A stretch of 64,000 nt of DNA. Origin: BOKV01 sp049289295. GTDB taxonomy: Bacteria > Pseudomonadota > Alphaproteobacteria > Rhizobiales > Rhizobiaceae. The first letter of the stretch is position 1. Each line of letters starts with the position of its first letter. The notes beneath the pieces are model-generated. The model saw only the letters and a program-made list of their open reading frames with translations, was not told the origin of the DNA and did no database searches. Where the stretch lies: NCBI GenBank assembly GCA_049289295.1, contig JBATLL010000046.1:1-64000 (forward strand), written 5' to 3'. Below are positions 25,655-34,670 of this stretch, piece by piece. Position numbers and translations under genes: made by a program.

Positions 25655-27583
25655 TCAACCTTGCGGCTGGGGCTCCATCCCGCCAGGTTCTTCACCGCCC
25701 CGCTTCTTCTTCTGCGAACCGGCAGAAGGAACCGCAGAACCGCGTGAAGGCGGCGTGTCATCACCTTGATCACGCGACGGCTTCTTGCCAGCAATCAGTT
25801 CCGCAATTTCCTGGCCGCTCAGCGTTTCATATTCGAGCAGGCCTTCGGCAATTGCGATCCATTCCTTCTTGAACTTGGTCAGGATCTTGCGAGCTGTCTC
25901 ATAGGCTTCATCAATCAGCCTGCGCACTTCCGCATCGATGATCTGGGCGGTTTCTTCCGAAATGTTCTTCTGCTGCGCAACAGAGTGACCAAGGAAGACT
26001 TCCTGCTGGTTGCCGTCATACGCAACATAACCAAGCTTGTCCGAATAGCCCCACTGGGTGACCATGGAGCGGGCCAGTTTCGTGGCCTGCTGGATATCCG
26101 AAGACGCGCCGGAAGTGATGTTCTCCTTGCCGAACTTCAATTCCTCGGCAATGCGCCCGCCCATCATGATGGCAAGACGGGACACCATCCACTTGTAGCT
26201 CACCGAATAGCGGTCGCCTTCGGGCAACTGCATGACCATGCCAAGTGCCCTGCCACGCGGGATGATCGTTGCCTTGTGCAGCGGATCAGCCTTTGGCACC
26301 TTTATCGCCACGATCGCATGCCCGGCTTCGTGATAGGCCGTGTTGGTCTTTTCTTCCTGGGTCATCGCGGTATTGCGCCGCTCGGCACCCATCATGACCT
26401 TGTCCTTGGCATCCTCGAATTCGGCCATCGTGACCATGCGCTTGTTGCGGCGTGCCGCAAGCAGCGCTGATTCGTTCACGAGGTTGGCAAGATCCGCGCC
26501 TGAAAAGCCTGGCGTACCACGCGCAATGACCTTGATGTCGACATTGGGAGCCAGCGGCACCTTGCGCACATGCACCTTGAGGATCTTCTCGCGCCCGATC
26601 ACATCCGGATTGGGAACGACAACCTGGCGGTCGAAACGGCCTGGACGCAGAAGAGCTGGGTCGAGAACGTCAGGACGGTTGGTTGCTGCAATGATGATGA
26701 TGCCTTCATTGGCCTCGAAGCCATCCATTTCGACGAGCAGCTGGTTGAGTGTCTGCTCGCGCTCATCGTTACCGCCGCCCAGTCCTGCACCGCGATGACG
26801 GCCGACCGCGTCGATTTCGTCGACGAAGATTATGCATGGCGCATTCTTCTTCGCCTGGTCGAACATGTCACGCACGCGGCTTGCGCCAACGCCGACGAAC
26901 ATTTCGACGAAATCCGAGCCGGAAATCGTGAAGAAGGGAACATTGGCTTCGCCCGCGACAGAACGCGCCAGCAAGGTCTTGCCGGTTCCCGGAGGACCAA
27001 CGAGGAGAACGCCATGCGGAATCTTGCCGCCGAGTCGCTGGAATTTCTGCGGGTTGCGGAGGAACTCGACAATTTCTTCGAGATCCTGCTTTGCTTCGTC
27101 AACGCCGGCGACATCGTCAAACGTCACGCGCCCGCTTGCTTCGGTCAGGAGCTTCGCCTTCGACTTGCCAAAGCCCATCGCCTTGCCTGAGGAACCCTGC
27201 ATCTGGCGCATGAAGAATATCCACACGCCGAGGATGACGAACATCGGTAGCCAGGTGAAAAGGAATGACCCCAGAGCAGAACCTTCTGACGGCGGCCGTG
27301 CTTCGATCGCCACCCCCTTCTCCTCAAGTTTGGCGATGAGGTTCGGGTCTTCCGGCGCATAGGTTTCGAACCGCCCGCCCTTGTCTCCGTAGAAGCCAAC
27401 GATCTGCTGGCCGGAGATGGTCACGGATTTGACGGTTCCAGCGTTAACGTCGGAAAGGAACTTCGAATAGGGAACTTCCTGCGAGTTGGCGCGCTGCGTC
27501 GGGCTCTGGAACAGGTTGAAAAGGGCTACCAGCAGAACAGCCACGATTGCCCAGAGGGCGAGATTTCTGAAATTGGAATTCAT
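25655..27583 (-). CDS. ftsH: ATP-dependent zinc metalloprotease FtsH
   Basis: FtsH is a hexameric inner-membrane AAA+ protease that degrades misassembled membrane proteins and, in E. coli, RpoH and LpxC. The 642-residue protein has two membrane helices (about 8-26 and 104-125), Walker A GPPGTGKT, Walker B IIFVDEIDAVG, the second region of homology, and the zinc site HEAGH in the protease domain. A charged, low-complexity C-terminal tail (GGEEPGGMEPQPQG) is typical of rhizobial FtsH. It lies 206 bp downstream of tilS on the same strand and ends in its own terminator. Confidence 0.97.
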   Translation of the reverse strand: MNSNFRNLALWAIVAVLLVALFNLFQSPTQRANSQEVPYSKFLSDVNAGTVKSVTISGQQIVGFYGDKGGRFETYAPEDPNLIAKLEEKGVAIEARPPSEGSALGSFLFTWLPMFVILGVWIFFMRQMQGSSGKAMGFGKSKAKLLTEASGRVTFDDVAGVDEAKQDLEEIVEFLRNPQKFQRLGGKIPHGVLLVGPPGTGKTLLARSVAGEANVPFFTISGSDFVEMFVGVGASRVRDMFDQAKKNAPCIIFVDEIDAVGRHRGAGLGGGNDEREQTLNQLLVEMDGFEANEGIIIIAATNRPDVLDPALLRPGRFDRQVVVPNPDVIGREKILKVHVRKVPLAPNVDIKVIARGTPGFSGADLANLVNESALLAARRNKRMVTMAEFEDAKDKVMMGAERRNTAMTQEEKTNTAYHEAGHAIVAIKVPKADPLHKATIIPRGRALGMVMQLPEGDRYSVSYKWMVSRLAIMMGGRIAEELKFGKENITSGASSDIQQATKLARSMVTQWGYSDKLGYVAYDGNQQEVFLGHSVAQQKNISEETAQIIDAEVRRLIDEAYETARKILTKFKKEWIAIAEGLLEYETLSGQEIAELIAGKKPSRDQGDDTPPSRGSAVPSAGSQKKKRGGEEPGGMEPQPQG

Positions 27584-27789
27584 TTCCCGATCCCGGAAGG
27601 CTTCGGCCTCCCATCCGGCAGGTGTCGGAGCGGACTGATCCAGCCCTTCGCCTGCAAATTCAAGTGCTCTTCACTCCAAGATAGGATTGATCCCACCCAC
27701 TGCCAAGAAGCACACCCTTCTTTTCCATCAATCATGCGGCAATTTGTTTCAAAACAGTGAACGACACTGCGCCGCAGGGCGGATTCAGC

Positions 27790-29193
27790 CTAGTGCCTGG
27801 GCAACAGGCATGCCTTTCTTGCGCCATCCAGTTCGCGCAACCAGTCGAGAACCGGAAAGTCCGTCTGGGGACAGAACTGTTCAATGGCCCGCGCGGTAAC
27901 GCGGGTATAAAGCCTTGGCGGTTCCCCACCACTCTCCACCAGGGGCAGGAAGAGGCCACCACCTGCAATGTGAATGACCGGTGTGGATAGCAGCGCTGCG
28001 CGCGGACGCGTGTTCGGCAGCTTGCCACGTTCTGTTTCCAGGTCAGCAAGGCCGCGCCGTGTCAGCGGAGCCACATGTATTGAACGATTGCCGGAATTGA
28101 TGATCTCCAGCCGCCCGTCCCAGATCGCGGTTTCGCCAGCAGCGATATGCATTGACCTGAGGTTGCGCAACTCGCGAAACAGTCTCAGCACATCGCCGGA
28201 TCGCTCGATGACAACCCCGCCGATCGTGCCGCGCGCCTGGCGTCCATCAATCAGGGCAGCAGCCAGTGTTTCGAGGCTCGCACGGCTTGGCAGATGTTCC
28301 CCGCCTCCAGCCACCGCAATAAGTACCTGGAGAGCGTGTAGGGCCACTGGCCGTGGTGCGAGGGAAAGCTTGGCCAATTGCACCGTATAGACTGGACCCG
28401 GTGTGACACCGGCAGCAATTTCGAGGAGCATTGCCGTATCGCGTGAAAGCACGCCGCGCATGCGGGCCATGAGCGATGTGAAAGCGAGAATGTCCTTCTT
28501 GCGCCCGGGCTGCGATGCCAGGAGTTTGCGTACCCGCACCCGCTCATAGGCTTCATCGTCATTTGTGGGATCTTCGATCCAGCTTTGCGGAAAGCTGGAC
28601 AGGTAATCTCTCAGTGCCTTTCGCGTCACGCCCAGCAATGGTCTGACCAGAACAGTACCACCCGGCAGCAGACTGATACGCGACATGCCTGCCATGCCGC
28701 GGCCAAGGCTGACGGTCGTTGCCTGGCGCAGGCCAGAATCCTGCTCGGTGTCGGTTTCTTCCGACAGGTTCCTTGCCGATTCCAGCAACTCGCGCTTCAG
28801 GCGCATATAGACCGTTTCCGCCTGATCGTCTGACGTATGCGCAGCCAGGATCATGTCGCAGCCAATGTCGAGCGCGAATTCCTCGATGAGGTTGTAGCGC
28901 GCTCTCCTGGCGGCATCCGAAATGCCGGACTGGGGCTTTACCCCTTCCCAGCCGAGCGTCGTATGATCAACATCGAGTGCATCGCAGATACTGGCGACGA
29001 AGGCCGCTTCCGCCGCCGATTCCGGTCGCAGGCCATGATCAACCGTCACCGCATGCAGCGTGATGTCCTTCTCCTGCGCCCAGGCATGGGCAAGCAACAG
29101 CAGGGCAAGTGAATCGCTACCGCCCGATACGGCGACAATGGTGATGCCGCCCGGCTCTATCCCGCGAAAGATGTTTCTTGGATCCAGCACCAT
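27790..29193 (-). CDS. tilS: tRNA(Ile)-lysidine synthetase
   Basis: TilS attaches lysine to C34 of the minor tRNA-Ile (CAU), converting its decoding from AUG to AUA; it is essential. The 467-residue protein has the N-type ATP pyrophosphatase loop VSGGSDSLAL near residue 24, the DHGLR and AAHTSDDQAET motifs, and a C-terminal substrate-binding part. Its ATG immediately follows the cpoB stop codon with no gap, so translation is probably coupled. The tol-pal-cpoB-tilS-ftsH order is the usual rhizobial one. Confidence 0.95.
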   Translation of the reverse strand: MVLDPRNIFRGIEPGGITIVAVSGGSDSLALLLLAHAWAQEKDITLHAVTVDHGLRPESAAEAAFVASICDALDVDHTTLGWEGVKPQSGISDAARRARYNLIEEFALDIGCDMILAAHTSDDQAETVYMRLKRELLESARNLSEETDTEQDSGLRQATTVSLGRGMAGMSRISLLPGGTVLVRPLLGVTRKALRDYLSSFPQSWIEDPTNDDEAYERVRVRKLLASQPGRKKDILAFTSLMARMRGVLSRDTAMLLEIAAGVTPGPVYTVQLAKLSLAPRPVALHALQVLIAVAGGGEHLPSRASLETLAAALIDGRQARGTIGGVVIERSGDVLRLFRELRNLRSMHIAAGETAIWDGRLEIINSGNRSIHVAPLTRRGLADLETERGKLPNTRPRAALLSTPVIHIAGGGLFLPLVESGGEPPRLYTRVTARAIEQFCPQTDFPVLDWLRELDGARKACLLPRH

Positions 29194-30285
29194 TCAACCA
29201 GCCTTGCAGTTGGCGGCCAGTTGCTCCGCGGCAACCCGCTCTACCAGCGCATTGGAAATGCCGGGATATTTCTTGGGGACTTCCGCAAAAGTGGCGCAGG
29301 CCAACTCACGCTGCTGCATTGCGTTCAGGGCGACGCCAAGCTTCAGCAGCGTCTGTGCGCCAAAGCGACTGTCTGGATAATTGCGATGGGCTTCGAGATA
29401 CACTTTCGCCGCCTCGTCATTCAGCCCTCGCGCCAGCAGGCTTTCGCCTAGCCAGAAACGGGCTTCCGGCAGCCGGGCATGATCGGGAAAACGGTCGGAA
29501 AATTCCTCGAATGTCTGTCCCGCCAGTTCATAGTCACCCGATTGAACATAGGTGTAGCCAAGCTGGTACAATTGCTCAGGGTCATCGGGCAGCAAAGCAC
29601 CTGCCTGCGGTGCGGCTCCGTTACTCCCGGTGGCCGATCGACCGGTCAGATCGATCGGCCTTTCAATGTTGGAATCGACAAGGTTGCCGTCTGCATCGAA
29701 GGTGAGCGAGCCCAGATTCTGAGGCAGGCTGCTTTCTTCGCCGGCTCCCGCTTCACCCTTGAATATCTCGACACCGTCAATGGTTCCGGGAACAGCCGGT
29801 GTCTCACCGCCTGTTCCTTCAATGATGCGCGCGATTGAATTGCCGTCCGAGCGCTGCGCGCTCGTATCCTGCTCAGACGGCTGTGATTTTCCCAGGTTTG
29901 CATCTCCCTGGGTCTGGGGTGTTTCCTTTTGGGCTGTTACCGCTCCATTTCCTCCGGCATCGCCCTTCTGCTCCAGTTCCTGGAACCGGAACTCATTGTC
30001 TTCCTGCATCTTGCGGATCTGTTCCTGAAGCTGAAGCAGCTGGAAATTCAGTTCCTCGATGCGCCCATTGAGCGCGCGATTGCTTTCCTCAAGCTGGTTC
30101 ATGCGGACAGTCGCATCCGCATTCTGAGCCATTTCAAAAGCGCCCGCAGGCTTCGTCGCGCCCTGGAGCATGACGTCTCCAACAGGCAGCGGAGGCCGCA
30201 GTCCGGTATCGCCGCCCAACCCCGGGGCAGCATTGGCCAGCGCGGTGCCCAAAAGCAGCGCTGGCAGGAACAATATTGTTTTCAT
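29194..30285 (-). CDS. cpoB: Cell division coordinator CpoB (YbgF)
   Basis: CpoB is a periplasmic protein that links the Tol-Pal system to peptidoglycan synthesis at the division site. The 363-residue protein has a signal peptide (ALLLGTALANA), an N-terminal trimerising coiled coil (about 58-110, NQLEESNRALNGRIEELNFQ), a long low-complexity linker rich in Gly, Glu and Gln, and C-terminal TPR repeats from about residue 238 (LYQLGYTYVQSGDYELAGQ, ARFWLGESLLARGLNDEAA). It belongs to the tol-pal block but is separated from pal by a terminator and a thioesterase gene. Confidence 0.93.
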   Translation of the reverse strand: MKTILFLPALLLGTALANAAPGLGGDTGLRPPLPVGDVMLQGATKPAGAFEMAQNADATVRMNQLEESNRALNGRIEELNFQLLQLQEQIRKMQEDNEFRFQELEQKGDAGGNGAVTAQKETPQTQGDANLGKSQPSEQDTSAQRSDGNSIARIIEGTGGETPAVPGTIDGVEIFKGEAGAGEESSLPQNLGSLTFDADGNLVDSNIERPIDLTGRSATGSNGAAPQAGALLPDDPEQLYQLGYTYVQSGDYELAGQTFEEFSDRFPDHARLPEARFWLGESLLARGLNDEAAKVYLEAHRNYPDSRFGAQTLLKLGVALNAMQQRELACATFAEVPKKYPGISNALVERVAAEQLAANCKAG

Positions 30286-30433
30286 GCGTTTTCTCGAACA
30301 ATCCCTGGTTCAGCCCACAGCCATATGTGGCTGCGGCTCGAAGCTATTGCAACAGGGGGACAATGAGCAACCAAAACCGGCCAAATTTTGTTGCACGCCA
30401 GCGCCCTGGGCGAGATTTGCCCTCGTTTCATCC

Positions 30434-30883
30434 TTACTGGAGGCGATTGCCTGACAGGATCATCATGGTGGCGCTCATGGTCGCGACAATGGCGTCATCC
30501 CTGTCGCTGGCAGTTACCGTGCCTTCGCAAACCGTGATTGCCTTGCCAGCCTTGATGACACGGCCAGTCGCACGGAAGGAATCCCCGGCCATCGGGCGAA
30601 GGAAATTGATCTTGAATTCGATGGTGAGGACTTCGCTGCCAAGCGGCGCACTGGAAAGGGCGGCATAGCCGCAGGCGCTGTCCACGATCGAGGTTGCCAC
30701 ACCCGCATGAAGGTAGCCATGCTGCTGGAGAAGCGCTTCATTGCGATTGAAGTCGATGACGACGATACCCCGCGAAACGGTTTCAAGTTGCGCGCCCAAC
30801 GTGACCATGAATGTCTGCCTGCCGAAGCTGTCGCGCACGGCTTCGAGCACCTGGTTCCTGTCCGCGTCCTGGGGAATTGCCAT
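30434..30883 (-). CDS. PaaI-family hotdog-fold thioesterase
   Basis: The 149-residue protein is a single hotdog domain with the PaaI-type motif HGYLHAGVATSIVDSACGYAA near residue 54 (His-Gly, then catalytic Asp), and the strand TIEFKINFLRPM. Such enzymes hydrolyse acyl-CoA thioesters; the substrate cannot be read. It lies just after the strong terminator of pal, so it has its own promoter or depends on read-through, and is about 150 bp ahead of cpoB. A thioesterase between pal and cpoB is not part of the canonical tol-pal operon. Confidence 0.85.
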   Translation of the reverse strand: MAIPQDADRNQVLEAVRDSFGRQTFMVTLGAQLETVSRGIVVIDFNRNEALLQQHGYLHAGVATSIVDSACGYAALSSAPLGSEVLTIEFKINFLRPMAGDSFRATGRVIKAGKAITVCEGTVTASDRDDAIVATMSATMMILSGNRLQ

Positions 30884-30911
30884 GCTTCCGGTTCCTTAAA
30901 ATCGATTTCTG

Positions 30912-30945
30912 CCAAAAAAAAGGGGTGGCCACTGGCCACCCCGGA
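30912..30945 (-). terminator. Strong rho-independent terminator after pal
   Basis: A perfect stem GGGGTGGCCA / TGGCCACCCC (30922-30942) is followed in the minus direction by a run of eight T. It stands about 20 bp beyond the pal stop and ends the tolB-pal transcript; the thioesterase, cpoB and tilS then need separate initiation. Confidence 0.93.
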
Positions 30946-30965
30946 TTTCCTGAAAGGTGTGCTGC

Positions 30966-31466
30966 CTAGCCGGTCGGCGCAGCAAGCAGTGTAACGGCGC
31001 GCCGGTTCTGCGACCAGCAGGAAATGTCGTTGCAAACCGCAACGGGACGTTCCTTGCCGTAGGATATCGTGCGCATGCGCGATGCAGGCACGCCGCGTGC
31101 GGAGAGATAATCGCGCGTTGCCGAAGCACGGCGCGCTCCAAGCGCAAGGTTGTATTCCCGCGTACCGCGTTCATCCGCATGACCTTCGATGGTAATCGGA
31201 TAGTTGGTGTAACGCGCCAGCCACTGTGCCTGTCTGTCCAGCGTTTCGCGGGCAGTCGAGGTCAGGGCCGATGAATCGGTTTCAAAGAAGATCCGGTCGC
31301 CGACATTCACAGTGAAGTCCTGTGCCGAACCTGGTGTCGCACCATTGTTCAGGCCAAGACCATTTGCATTGTCGGGAAGCTTCTGCTTTGCGCAGCCAGC
31401 CAGCGCCAGGCCGATAGCCAGCGCGACGATGGCAGGTGATTTCAGCAAGGACAGCGCCCTCGGCAT
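30966..31466 (-). CDS. pal: Peptidoglycan-associated lipoprotein
   Basis: Pal anchors the outer membrane to peptidoglycan and is the outer-membrane end of the Tol-Pal system. The 166-residue protein has a lipoprotein signal with the lipobox LALAGC, a short linker, and a C-terminal OmpA-like domain (about 55-160) with the peptidoglycan-binding motif TIEGHADERGTREYNLALGARRA and the SYGKERP segment. Upstream, ATAACCAT and GGTTAA elements at 31502-31520 resemble CtrA half-sites, of interest because pal is a CtrA target in Brucella. tolB lies 190 bp upstream. Confidence 0.97.
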   Translation of the reverse strand: MPRALSLLKSPAIVALAIGLALAGCAKQKLPDNANGLGLNNGATPGSAQDFTVNVGDRIFFETDSSALTSTARETLDRQAQWLARYTNYPITIEGHADERGTREYNLALGARRASATRDYLSARGVPASRMRTISYGKERPVAVCNDISCWSQNRRAVTLLAAPTG

Positions 31467-31659
31467 TTGTGAACTCCTTTATGGATTATCTAAACCCCTC
31501 AATAACCATGTTCCGGTTAATCGCGGCTCAACAAAGAGGGTTAACTTTCGATTATCACGCGCCGATCGCTGTTTAATGTCCCCGCCCAGTGCTCCCGGCG
31601 CCGCCAACCCTGAACGGCGCCAGACACCATTTCTTTTTGTTCAAAAAGCGGCGAGATAC

Positions 31660-32994
31660 TCAATCGAGCAGGGGTGACCAGGCCGGATCCGAGGCAAAGC
31701 CCGGGGTTGTGATCCGCCGCTCATTATAGCCCGTCAGATCGATGGAGTAGAGCGAAGGGCCTCCATTCTCTCCAGCCGTATCGCGGAAGAACATGAGCAC
31801 CCGTCCGTTGGGCGCCCATGTCGGGCCTTCATTGTGATAGCCCTCGGTCAGGATGCGCTCGCCCGAGCCATCTGGCTTGACGACACCAATGGCAAACTGG
31901 CCACCAGATTGCTTCGTGAACGCGATCAGGTCTCCGCGCGGCGACCAGACAGGCGTCGCGTAGCTGCCATTGCCAAACGATATGCGGGTCTGTCCGGATC
32001 CATCGGCATTCATCACGTATAACTGCTGGCGCCCACCCCGGTCCGATTCGAATACGATCTGTGAGCCATCGGGCGAATAGGAAGGCGCGGTATCGATGGC
32101 CGCAGTGTCGGTGAGCCGCGTGGTCGTGCGCGAACGCAGGTCCATTGTATAGATGTTCGCATTGCCTTCCTGTTGCAGGCTCATGACGATTTTTTGCCCA
32201 TCAGGCGAAAATCTCGGTGAAAACGACATGTTCGGAAAATTGGTGACCAGTTCGCGCTGACCGGTCTCGATCTGCAGCAGATAGACGCGGGGGTTGCCGC
32301 CCTCGAAGGACATGTAGGTGATTTCCTGACGCGTCGGCGAAAACCGGGGAGTAAGCACCAGGTCGGCTCCGCGCGTGAGCACGCGCATGTTTGCCCCGTC
32401 CTGATCCATGATTGCCAGCCGCTTCACGCGCTGTGACTTGGCTCCGCTTTCGTCGACAAAAACGATGCGTGTATCGAAATAGCCCTTCTCGCCCGTCAGG
32501 CGTTCATAGATCGCATCGGCAATGATGTGCGCAACGCGACGCCAGTTTTCGGGGCTGGTAAAGAATTGCTGGCCGATCATCTGTTCGGAGGCAAACACGT
32601 CCCAAAGACGGAATTCGGCCTTCAACCGACCATCGGCTTCCTTGCTGACGCGCCCGATCACAAGTGCCTGCGCATTGATGACCCGCCAGTCCTCGAAGCG
32701 CGGAACGGCATCCGGGCTGGTGATCTTGTCAATGAAAGCTGTCTTCTCGATCGGCCTGAACAGGCCTGAATTGGCCAGGTCCTGTTGCACGACACCAGCA
32801 ATGTCACGCGCGACCTGATCGCCCTCGAAGTCGGCAATGGCAATCGGCAGGGGCTCCACATTGCCCTTGGTGATGTCAATCTCGACAAGCGCATTGGCAG
32901 GAACAACCGCGATGCACAACATCGCCATGGTGAAAAGCATGCCCCCCAGAAATCCGGCGACGCGTTTTGATGTCCGCGTTGATGATCTTCTCAT
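31660..32994 (-). CDS. tolB: Tol-Pal system protein TolB
   Basis: TolB is a periplasmic beta-propeller that binds Pal and TolA. The 444-residue protein has a signal peptide (GGMLFTMAMLCIAVVPANA-LVE), an N-terminal TolB_N domain (about 35-165), and five or more PD40/WD40-like blades with the repeated F/Y/W-SP-x-G motif (FSPDGQKIVMS, YSPDGSQIVFESDRGG, WSPRGDLIAFTK, WAPNGRVLMFF). The ATG at 32994 is preferred over an upstream TTG because it follows an AAGGG ribosome site. tolA lies 68 bp upstream on the same strand. Confidence 0.97.
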   Translation of the reverse strand: MRRSSTRTSKRVAGFLGGMLFTMAMLCIAVVPANALVEIDITKGNVEPLPIAIADFEGDQVARDIAGVVQQDLANSGLFRPIEKTAFIDKITSPDAVPRFEDWRVINAQALVIGRVSKEADGRLKAEFRLWDVFASEQMIGQQFFTSPENWRRVAHIIADAIYERLTGEKGYFDTRIVFVDESGAKSQRVKRLAIMDQDGANMRVLTRGADLVLTPRFSPTRQEITYMSFEGGNPRVYLLQIETGQRELVTNFPNMSFSPRFSPDGQKIVMSLQQEGNANIYTMDLRSRTTTRLTDTAAIDTAPSYSPDGSQIVFESDRGGRQQLYVMNADGSGQTRISFGNGSYATPVWSPRGDLIAFTKQSGGQFAIGVVKPDGSGERILTEGYHNEGPTWAPNGRVLMFFRDTAGENGGPSLYSIDLTGYNERRITTPGFASDPAWSPLLD

Positions 32995-33062
32995 TCTGTT
33001 TTCCAACCCTTTTTCACAAGTGTGGATTTCCTAGTCATGCAGCATAACGATTCTTTCCATAA

Positions 33063-34124
33063 TCAAAACATCTGGCTCGGGTCAAAGTTCACCACGACAT
33101 CCGCCCAGGTATCATATTTGTCCGCAGGCAGTTGATAGGGCGCACATTTCAACACCGCACGCCGCGCACTTCCCGCAAAGGCACGTCGCGCACCTGATTC
33201 GCCCCCTGTCGCCTCGACCTCGGGATCGCCTTCGATTGCGCCATCCCTGGTCAAGCGCATCCGGATCGTCACCCGCATGTCCTCGGCATCCGAAATACCT
33301 GCCGGAACAGACCAGCATCGCTCGATGGCCCCGCGCAGGGCATCCATTTCGCTCTGGCTGAGCTTTTCTGCATTGCTCGCCTTCTTCGTCCCAAGGGCTT
33401 CACGGTCAGTGGACCGCTTGGCACCTGAATCCTTCGGCTTTTCCTTGTTGAGCAGTGCAGCGATCTTGTCTGTGGTATCGGCCCGCTTCTGGTCCGATGT
33501 TGCCGTCTGCTCGGGCTTGGGTGGCTCCTGCGTTTCCTTGCGTTCCTGCGTTTCAGCAGATTTCGGCTTTGGTGGTTCCGGCCGCGTCTGCGGCACAGGC
33601 ACCTTCTCCGGCAGTTTGGCGAATTCCTCGCTCGGCTCCGGCTGCGCGGCAGATTCATCCGGTGTTTCCGTGGGGACCGGTTCCTTGGGCTGGTTCAGGG
33701 CCGCCACCTCGGTCGTCTTTTCCGGTTGGCTTTCCTTGACCGGCTCGGGCACCGGTTCGGGTTTCACCTGTGGTGCCGGTTCGGGCTTTTCCGCTTCAGG
33801 TGGCGCTTCAGCCCGCTGGTTGTTCTGGGTGTCGGGCGTGGGTTCGGGAACCCGATTGGATTCCTCGTCTACCTTTGCTTCGCCGACATTGCGTGCCTCG
33901 GGCACCTCCTGCGGGCGCTGGGTGGGCTTGGGCGCAGGCTTGTCGCCAACATCGGCCTTCTTCTCACCCTGCACGGCCTTTGTCAGTTCCTCGATCGGAA
34001 CGATATCGATTGGCAACGATTCCACATCGGCAACAGATAGCGGATTGGGTGCCGAAAGGGACAGGAGTCCCCAGGCAAGTACCGCCATGTGCATCAAGGT
34101 GGAAAGCGAGGCCGGAAATTTCAT
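33063..34124 (-). CDS. tolA: TolA (TonB-like envelope-spanning protein)
   Basis: TolA spans the periplasm from the TolQR motor to TolB/Pal. The 353-residue protein has an N-terminal membrane helix (about 5-28), a long disordered Pro/Glu/Lys-rich stretch (about 55-245), and a C-terminal globular TonB/TolA domain (about 250-353) with the conserved single-Cys segment IERCWSVPAG. Only position, composition and this tail identify it, as TolA sequences vary widely. It follows tolR by 40 bp in the tolQRA order. Confidence 0.9.
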   Translation of the reverse strand: MKFPASLSTLMHMAVLAWGLLSLSAPNPLSVADVESLPIDIVPIEELTKAVQGEKKADVGDKPAPKPTQRPQEVPEARNVGEAKVDEESNRVPEPTPDTQNNQRAEAPPEAEKPEPAPQVKPEPVPEPVKESQPEKTTEVAALNQPKEPVPTETPDESAAQPEPSEEFAKLPEKVPVPQTRPEPPKPKSAETQERKETQEPPKPEQTATSDQKRADTTDKIAALLNKEKPKDSGAKRSTDREALGTKKASNAEKLSQSEMDALRGAIERCWSVPAGISDAEDMRVTIRMRLTRDGAIEGDPEVEATGGESGARRAFAGSARRAVLKCAPYQLPADKYDTWADVVVNFDPSQMF

Positions 34125-34164
34125 GACCGTCCCTGCAAGCCGGATTCCAGCCAGAAGGCGTTTG

Positions 34165-34614
34165 TCACTTGGTCTGCTCCTGGAGGGTTACAAGCCCAAT
34201 CCTCTTGAAGCCCGCAGACGATATCAGCGCCATGACGCGCATCACGGTGCCATAGTCCGCTGTCTTGTCGCCGCGAACATAGATGCGTTCCTCATACCCG
34301 TTGCGCGCAATGGCCTCGAGTTTCGCAACGATCTCTTCAGGAACGACTTCCGTTTCCTGAAGGAAGACCTGGCCTTGGTCGTTTACTGAGATGGTGATTG
34401 GCTGCGTTTCCGAATTGAGGGCTTTTGCCTGTGTTTCGGGCAAGTCGATGGGCACGCCCACTGTAAGCAGCGGTGCCGCGATCATGAAGATGATGAGAAG
34501 CACCAGCATGACGTCAACAAAGGGCGTCACGTTGATTTCGCTCATCGGGCGGTGCTTGCTGGAACGCCGCTTGCGTCTGCCCGATGTTCCGCCTGCTCCG
34601 ATGGACATTCCCAT
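34165..34614 (-). CDS. tolR: TolR biopolymer transport protein (ExbD/TolR)
   Basis: TolR is the plug-like subunit of the proton-driven TolQR motor. The 149-residue protein has one membrane helix (about 29-51) in NVTPFVDVMLVLLIIFMIA, where the Asp in FVDVML is the essential protonatable residue, followed by a periplasmic ExbD/TolR domain (LPETQAKAL, IYVRGDKTADYGTVM). It lies 56 bp downstream of tolQ. Confidence 0.96.
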   Translation of the reverse strand: MGMSIGAGGTSGRRKRRSSKHRPMSEINVTPFVDVMLVLLIIFMIAAPLLTVGVPIDLPETQAKALNSETQPITISVNDQGQVFLQETEVVPEEIVAKLEAIARNGYEERIYVRGDKTADYGTVMRVMALISSAGFKRIGLVTLQEQTK

Positions 34615-34670
34615 TTGCTTTTCCTCTACCCGTTTTACCTGTGGGCTGGTGTCGTGGATGAAAGGCCGCG

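Noticed and set aside
33277..34389. Long Ser/Gly-rich frame antisense to tolA
   Set aside because: The antisense of a Pro/Glu/Lys-rich tolA naturally gives a Ser/Gly/Phe-rich open frame; there is no ribosome site or family match.
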